Origin: Eleusine coracana subsp. coracana | Taxonomy: Eukaryota > Streptophyta > Magnoliopsida > Poales > Poaceae | Assembly: GCA_032690845.1 (NCBI GenBank) | Contig: CM064421.1 | Location: 42,708,963 to 42,772,962 of the forward strand | DNA length: 64,000 bases | Reading direction: 5' to 3' | In this document: in pieces, positions 58,231 through 64,000 of the stretch | How the letters are laid out: each line of letters opens with the position of its first letter | How positions within the stretch are numbered: position 1 is the stretch's first letter | Program-made: the position numbers and the translations under genes | Notes under the pieces: model-generated | Database searches by the model: none | The model's input: only the letters and a program-made list of their open reading frames with translations | What the model was told of the DNA's origin: nothing

Positions 58231-59516
58231 AGCTTTGTGCTCCTGAAACTCACAAATAGACTTAAGCATCAAATTAATAGTATGAGCAACACACGTCTGC
58301 CACACAATGTTGTACTTCTAGTTCACCATTTTGCATGTCTTCTTGTAGTTTGAGCCATTATCAGTAATGATCTGAATAATATGTTCTGGACCCAGCTCTT
58401 TGATCACCTTTTCAATGTTCTCAAACTGCTTTTTTTATTTCGGTCTTGTTTTCATCTAAATATACTCCATCAATCTCACGTCCACTTGGGATTGCAATGC
58501 CCTCACTTGAAACATTAAAGAATATAAATTAGTTCACTGCTTTACACATGTTCAACAAAAATGAATAAAAATCAATCCTTGACGGCGATTTGAAAGTAAG
58601 GATTATCAGCCTTCCTACCGGGATGCCTTCAATGTGGAACCTTTTTGGCCAAACTCTACCAATTGCATTTTTTTTCAGCCTTGCACTTTGTTGTCCATGA
58701 CACAATATCAATCCTATGAACCTTCTCCTTCTTTCCCCTTACGGACATGGACTGTCTGAGCATACCTAGCAATCCGCCTCCCTGAGGTTGAGATGAACCA
58801 CCTCCATGCTCATATTGCCCACCTTGATCACGGACACGCCTCGCATATGCCTCCTCCTCTCGAGACAAATCCAACACACGCTGCAACACCTCATCCTCAT
58901 CATCATTAATATCATGGATCACATTTCCTTCTCTAGCAACTTTCTCCCTTCTCAAATTATCCCGTTGTATGTCCTTCTTTCTTGCCATAATTCTATCCAG
59001 CTCACGACGATAGTAGTCCCAAACATCTGGTGGAACATTACTACAATATACCACGTTACCACCTCTTTCTGCCAAATGATGCTTCAATCGATTGACACCA
59101 CCCCTTTCTTGAAATCTTGCAATACTTACATGACCATCCTGGATATTGGTTTACACCATGCTCCCACACCTCATCACTTTGATTACGATCCGCCATGTCT
59201 CCCTACAATAACAAATGACATATACAATTTGTTACTTCAACATTACAATAAATCATAATATGCTACATATTTACTATTTTTTTCTAGCTAAATTACCTAT
59301 TTTCCAAAGGCTAAGGTATATATGTTTTTCCCTAGCTAAATTACCTAAGTCCCAACTTCCTATTCATCTAAAAAAACAAAAAACAAAAAAAAAATTTCCA
59401 TACATCTGTCCGGCTAACCAGATCACGCCGGCGGTCAGCCGCGCGAGCTGGTCGGCTAACCGCGCCGACCGCCCGACTAACAGGCCCCTTGCCGCGCGCC
59501 TTCGTGAGCGGCTCCT

Positions 59517-60516
59517 TGAAAGGACCTTAATGTCGCCACTTGTGATTTTAGATTTGTTGTTCATCAAATCATGAAGTATAACCGCAATCTTTCCTTTTCT
59601 TTGAGTACATCCACATGATATTTTGGGTTTGATGTTCATCAACTCATGAAGTGTATGTGACCACTTCTATTTGTTCATATCACTTGACGTTCTTCAACAT
59701 GTAAAATTCAATCATTGCTCTTACTCTTAATTTCACTTGATGTGAGTAAACCCATGAATACCATCTTCTTGCATTTCACATTTCAATCATTCTTTATATG
59801 AGTGATGTAGATAAACCATAGCTTCACATAGTCTTACACGGTTCATCACGCTAAGCCTACACTTGCTCTTCACTATTGTCTTTGGTTGTTCGGCACCAAG
59901 CCTCTTGCTTGCCCTTCACCCTTGCACATGGTCCATCGCAGCCAAGTCTTTCTCAACCTTCACCGCCTTTTCATGTAATGCTACTTTGTATCCATCATCA
60001 TTAATATGCTCACTATCATTTTCAATAATTAAGTTGATATATTCTTTTCCTCAAGTGCCTTGATTTTCTTCTTGTCTTAATGGTCACTTAGCTTCAAGTT
60101 ATTAGCCAATAATCTCTACTTCAATTATTGACACATCACCATGTTGGGACCATCAACTATTGATATTCCAATCATCTTCTATGATGTGTTTCTAGCTTCA
60201 ACCATTACTGTTGATTATGTCTACAGAAATCTTCATCAACACATTGATCACTATTATCCTTTATCAAGTATCTTCATCAAATAACTTATTGAGTCAACCA
60301 TATTGTCATCATCAATCTACAAGCTTGTCCATGTTGATTCTCAACCCTTGTCATAAACATTCTTGTTCGATGTCATAGCTTGACCTTTTGCTTGATGTCG
60401 GAACACAACCTATCATGCAAACTCACAAACTCTTATAAAAGGTTAGTTCCAATAACTATTGTCATCTATCACCAAAACTCATCATTAATTCAAGGCTAGA
60501 AAGCTAGACCTTTCAA
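59517..60516 (-). repeat. 3' LTR of the copia element
   Basis: 1,000 bp. The first 21 bases (plus strand) match the 5' LTR at 63006, then the two diverge, consistent with an internal deletion here. The base block before it, CTCCT (59512-59516), would be one copy of the target duplication; the partner lies beyond the window. Confidence 0.7.
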
Positions 60517-62043
60517 TCTCCCTCTTTTTGGTGATTGGTGACAACACTATAATATCATGTTGAAAGATAACAAAAACAAACTCTAGTATATGTCAACATG
60601 AACATGAGTTATATACTAGAGCGGTTGGTTCCAATAAATGAAACAACAAACATGGAGAGAGCTCTCCCTAAACATGTGCATATAAAATGTAAAAGAAGCT
60701 CTCTTCCCCTTTTTGTGTCTCTCCCCTCAATATATCTCTCCCTCTTTCGCATCAAGCACCGAAAGGGGCAAAATAATACAAAACATGTGCATGGGAGGAA
60801 CAAACGCATATAAAACAAACAACCAAGGGGTTCATCATCTATTCATGATCCAAAGGATGCAAAAAGAAAAAGAATAATGAGCATACCTTTATAGTTACCT
60901 TTTATCCACTTTGAGACTAAATACTATGAAGCTCAATAAAAAGTTAGTCTCAAGATCACAATGATTAGAAAAATAAATTCCCTCATATGATGAGCATAGA
61001 TAGATATGCGATAAAATCATAGGCATTTATTATTTAAAGAGCAAGAGGGGAATATAATCTAGATTGAATTCACTAATCAAACAAATGCAATTTCAACAAG
61101 ACAAATAAGAGCATGAATGCATATATTTTGATATGTCCATATTCATAATAAGAGACCATATATTACAAAACTCAATAAAACCACTAGTCTCATAGTAACA
61201 TAGTATAATCTCCCCCCTCAAATCATGCATAGTGTAAAATATTCCATGAATACATATGCACTTGACAAATAACAAATAAGAGAGAAATATAGAGTATATC
61301 TTAGGTTCAAGAAAGCAACCATAATATGGAAGGATTGACATTTAAGAACAATATATGTAAAATCATGCTTCTATGAACCATTTGCAAATAGATTTTATGT
61401 AGCTCACAAAGAACTACAAATACATATGCAATAAAAGGTATGTGGATACTTATTAGATAGGCATAAGAAAAACTCACATACTCATAATACCATAATGAAG
61501 ATAGCCACAAGAGATATACCACTCGAACTTGATGATTTTTAAATTAGTCAATGATAGCTCGTAGTTCGTGGCCTACTTATATCATCTCCATCCTTATTTG
61601 TGTAGTCACCATGAATATAAGGTTACCCATTAATCCATCCACAATATCACTTCACCTCATGAGACTAAGCCAAATATAAGCTTGCAAACACATTAGTCTC
61701 AACTTCACCGAAAATATAGAATAGGATTATCCATGCTCACAATTTGTATGACTTGTGAAGGACAAACATTTGTCATTCAAAACACATGAGGAGAGTATCA
61801 TGCATTTTGCACGTTCATGACACATACAAGGATAGAATTAAAATATAATGAACAAATGTCGTGACCAAATATTTAGAACTTGATGCATGTCAAGATGCTA
61901 AGTACATATGCATGCACATGATCACCATGGTGAGAAATTTCAAATGAAGCATATGGCAATCGACATGTCATGATAAGAAATATAAATAACAACACATGAC
62001 ATGTAAGATGGTTTGAAGGGAATATGAATAAAAAATAAGTCAG

Positions 62044-62828
62044 CTAATCAAGCATATCATGATAAAAGGTAATATTTGGAGTGAACATGATAGGAAGCAT
62101 GCACGTCATATATGTGATGTCTTGACAAGATAAAAACACACATGTAATGGCTATGTCCACTTTGATATTTTCTAACATATTAGAAGCAAGAAAATCATAC
62201 GCTTCTTTGAGCTTCTCATTAGTTTCACTAAGATCCTCATGAGAATGTTTTATCTCCTCTAACAAGTTTTTTAAAGAAGAATTTTCCTCCTTTAATTTAC
62301 TCATTTTAGATTTCTCTTGCTCCACATATTTTCACATTCTATGCAACAATTTAACAAGCTCATTATATATATACTCATGATCATCATCTTCATCATAACT
62401 ATCATTATCATCATGAATTTTAATTTTTATGTAACCTTTGGCCATAAGACAATGAGGTGATGTTGATGGAGTTGACGGTTCATCAATAGAAACACTTGAG
62501 GAAGATGATCATCATTATCATGAGCACTTAATATAGAGCAATCATCTTTGTTCACCAATTTGTTAAGTCAAGCATCATCACTTCTAGTGTTGGACTCTTC
62601 ATATTTTTCTTGAATTTCAATCCACACATCATGAGCACTCTCAGAAGTGCATATTTCATTAGAAACCTCTGCACTCAAATCACTAAACAAAGTTTTATAT
62701 GCATGTGCCTCAAGACATAGACATTTTTCTTGTGCTTGTGTTTGTGGAACATCATCTAAGGCATGAGAAAATCCTATATCCACAATCCACCATATTTTAG
62801 GACTCAAAGCATGAAAATGCGAAATCAT
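62044..62828 (-). pseudogene. copia gag remnant
   Basis: The 62828-62568 piece contains LEAHAYKTLFSDLSAEV and AHDVWIEIQEKYEES, the pattern of the plant copia gag (UBN2-type) domain. The 62325-62044 piece is a coiled coil (SKLKEENSSLKNLLEEIK) as found later in grass copia gag. The two are separated by frame breaks, and no pol follows. Confidence 0.65.
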
Positions 62829-62990
62829 TTCGGTTTTTCAATTAGCATAATTAGTGCCATCAAAGTAAGGGACTTCACAAAAAGGATATAATATACATGA
62901 AAGCAAATCATTTGAGCAATCATAAATATTTTGATCTATTTCACCTCACGGCATTATTTCTCTAAGCGATTAAGCCTAATTAGGAGATTA

Positions 62991-63003
62991 GGCTCTGATA
63001 TCA
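62991..63003 (-). other. Primer-binding site of the copia element
   Basis: Minus strand TGATATCAGAGCC, adjacent to the inner end of the 5' LTR. It matches the common tRNA-Met complementary TGGTATCAGAGC except for one base. Confidence 0.7.
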
Positions 63004-64000
63004 ATTGAAAGGACCTTAATGTCGCCTAGAGAGGGGTGAATAGGCGATAAAAATAAATTTGTAGCGGATGAACCCGGATAACTCCGGACAGGGCCGGACT
63101 AGTCCTAGAGCTGAACTAGTACTTAAGATTTCCACACAAATTCAAGACCTGGACTAGTCCTTAGGGTTACCGGACTAGTCCTGACTGCGAGATGGAAAGA
63201 TGAACAAAAACACGTTTTTGACAATCTAGATACAAATCGACTTCTACCAAGTTGTTCTAGACATATATATGAGCAAATACACCAAATAAGTTTAACCAAC
63301 AACAATATAATAATAGAATGATTCGGTGTAAGCAAATTAAGCACAAATATGAAGAACTAGATAAAGAACATGCAAACTAATTATGAGAGCGATGATTTAT
63401 TTCCTAGAGTTCAGATTTTTCAAGAATCCCACATCTCCGTTGAGGAGCTCCAAAGAGCCGGATCTCTTTCAACCAAAATCCTCACCAAGGAATCACAAAG
63501 TTCGAGCTCGGGTTTTCTTGCTTCCTTTGATTCCTTCCCTTGCGAAGGTGAATCGAAACCTACAAAGTTCGAGCTTGGGTTTTCTTGCTTCCTTTGATTT
63601 CTTCCCTTGCGAAGGTGAATCGAAACCTTCATAAACTTTTCGAGGCTCACCACAAAGCTTAGGAGCTCACCGGGCGACTCCTTGCCATCTTGGGGATGAA
63701 TCCCCAAGAGTAACAAATGCCACAAAGATTGCTTGCTATGAACTCAAGTGCTCAACAATGGAATTAGCTCTCTTTCACTCAATCTCTCACCCAATCCCAC
63801 CCACAAGGTCAAGCACTAAGCAATGGGGAGTGGAGAGGTTGTTTCTTGGCCTAAATGTGTGTTTCTTTGCTATGGAACCGGCAGCCAACCGTTGGGGATG
63901 AATGGGGTATATATAAGCAGTTTTCAAACACTAGCTGTTATGTTCTGTCAGTGGCCGTCTTAGTCCGGCCACGGGGGCCGTCTTAGTCCGGACCAACTCA

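Larger units (their letters stand above)
56422..59196 (-). pseudogene. hAT transposase (BED finger, C-terminal dimerisation domain), degraded
   Basis: The start codon at 59196 begins a BED zinc-finger region (DEVWEHG.., then CKYCK). A frame change near 59105 separates this from the continuing HHLAERGGNVVYCSNVPPDV segment (58656-59087). Further fragments are 57629-58015, 57392-57616 and 57115-57351. The last contains SCERNWSTFALIHTKVRNKL, typical of the hAT C-terminal dimerisation domain. A Ser/Lys-rich acidic tail ends near 56422. Multiple frame breaks and a 35-bp tandem expansion at 58133-58230 show it is dead. Confidence 0.75.
55800..59516 (-). mobile_element. hAT transposon, decayed, truncated by copia insertion
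   Basis: The left end (about 55810-55990) is packed with AACCGGTTAACCGG-type subterminal motifs. Minus-strand transposase fragments follow, and the right side breaks off at the copia LTR at 59517. Related CCGGCTAACC/GTCGGCTAACC motifs at 59405-59490 suggest that the other end is close to, or interrupted by, that insertion. Exact termini and the 8-bp TSD could not be fixed. Confidence 0.7.
59517..64000 (-). mobile_element. Ty1/copia-type LTR retrotransposon, gag only, 5' LTR cut by window end
   Basis: The element is on the minus strand. Its 3' LTR is 59517-60516, with termini TGAAAGG and CCTTTCA. A purine tract (minus AAAAAGAGGGAGAT) adjoins it at 60517-60530. The primer-binding site, minus TGATATCAGAGCC, is at 62991-63003 and resembles the tRNA-Met site with one change. 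The 5' LTR starts at 63006 and runs past 64000. The interior is only about 2.5 kb and encodes gag remnants without protease, integrase or reverse transcriptase. It is therefore non-autonomous or internally deleted. Confidence 0.82.

Overview
The window is nuclear DNA from a grass (Poaceae). GC-rich genes with few or no introns sit in AT-rich DNA full of plant transposons: Mutator-like, PIF/Harbinger, hAT, Ty1/copia LTR, small MITEs and an L1-type LINE relic. The gene products are plant families (IST1-like, plant carboxylesterase, GLOX-type glyoxal oxidase, HRD3/SEL1L). Intron boundaries are consistent GT..AG. The panicoid side of the grasses is my guess from the style of the LTR sequences; the species is not determinable by eye.

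Layout. 1-5 kb: a PIF/Harbinger element (90-1189) and a solo copia-type LTR (3186-4844). 7.3-11.4 kb: a 4.1 kb Mutator-like element on the minus strand with 214-bp inverted repeats, a perfect 9-bp target duplication and a five-exon transposase carrying disabling lesions. 12.5 kb: a single-exon ISD11/LYRM4 gene. 14.3-22.3 kb: three tandem minus-strand IST1 genes, two short (208 and 199 aa) and one long (484 aa). 25.8-31.4 kb: a second PIF/Harbinger element, an LTR fragment, a dead LINE piece, a 720-bp TRIM-like retroelement and a MITE. 31.9-33.8 kb: a three-exon CMC1-like twin CX9C gene. 38.9-40.1 kb: an intronless plant carboxylesterase. 45.5 kb: a 148-bp hAT MITE. 46.9-48.7 kb: an intronless glyoxal oxidase. 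49.5-51.8 kb: a Tourist-like element and a large fold-back element. 52.6-55.0 kb: the 5' part of an HRD3/SEL1L gene, broken by a nonsense codon, a frameshift and a small deletion. 55.8-64.0 kb: a decayed hAT transposon interrupted by a gag-only copia element that runs off the window.

The genes do not form a pathway; neighbours in plant genomes are usually independent. Two themes stand out. First, membrane and protein quality control is represented by the IST1 cluster (ESCRT-III regulation at multivesicular bodies) and the HRD3 relic (ER-associated degradation). Second, two small mitochondrial assembly factors, ISD11 (iron-sulfur cluster synthesis) and CMC1 (cytochrome oxidase assembly), both carry repeated TGGGCY/RGCCCA motifs in their promoters. 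The least ordinary biology is the IST1 trio, whose two short members lack the C-terminal region where IST1 proteins normally bind VPS4-type partners, together with the very well preserved ends of several transposons.
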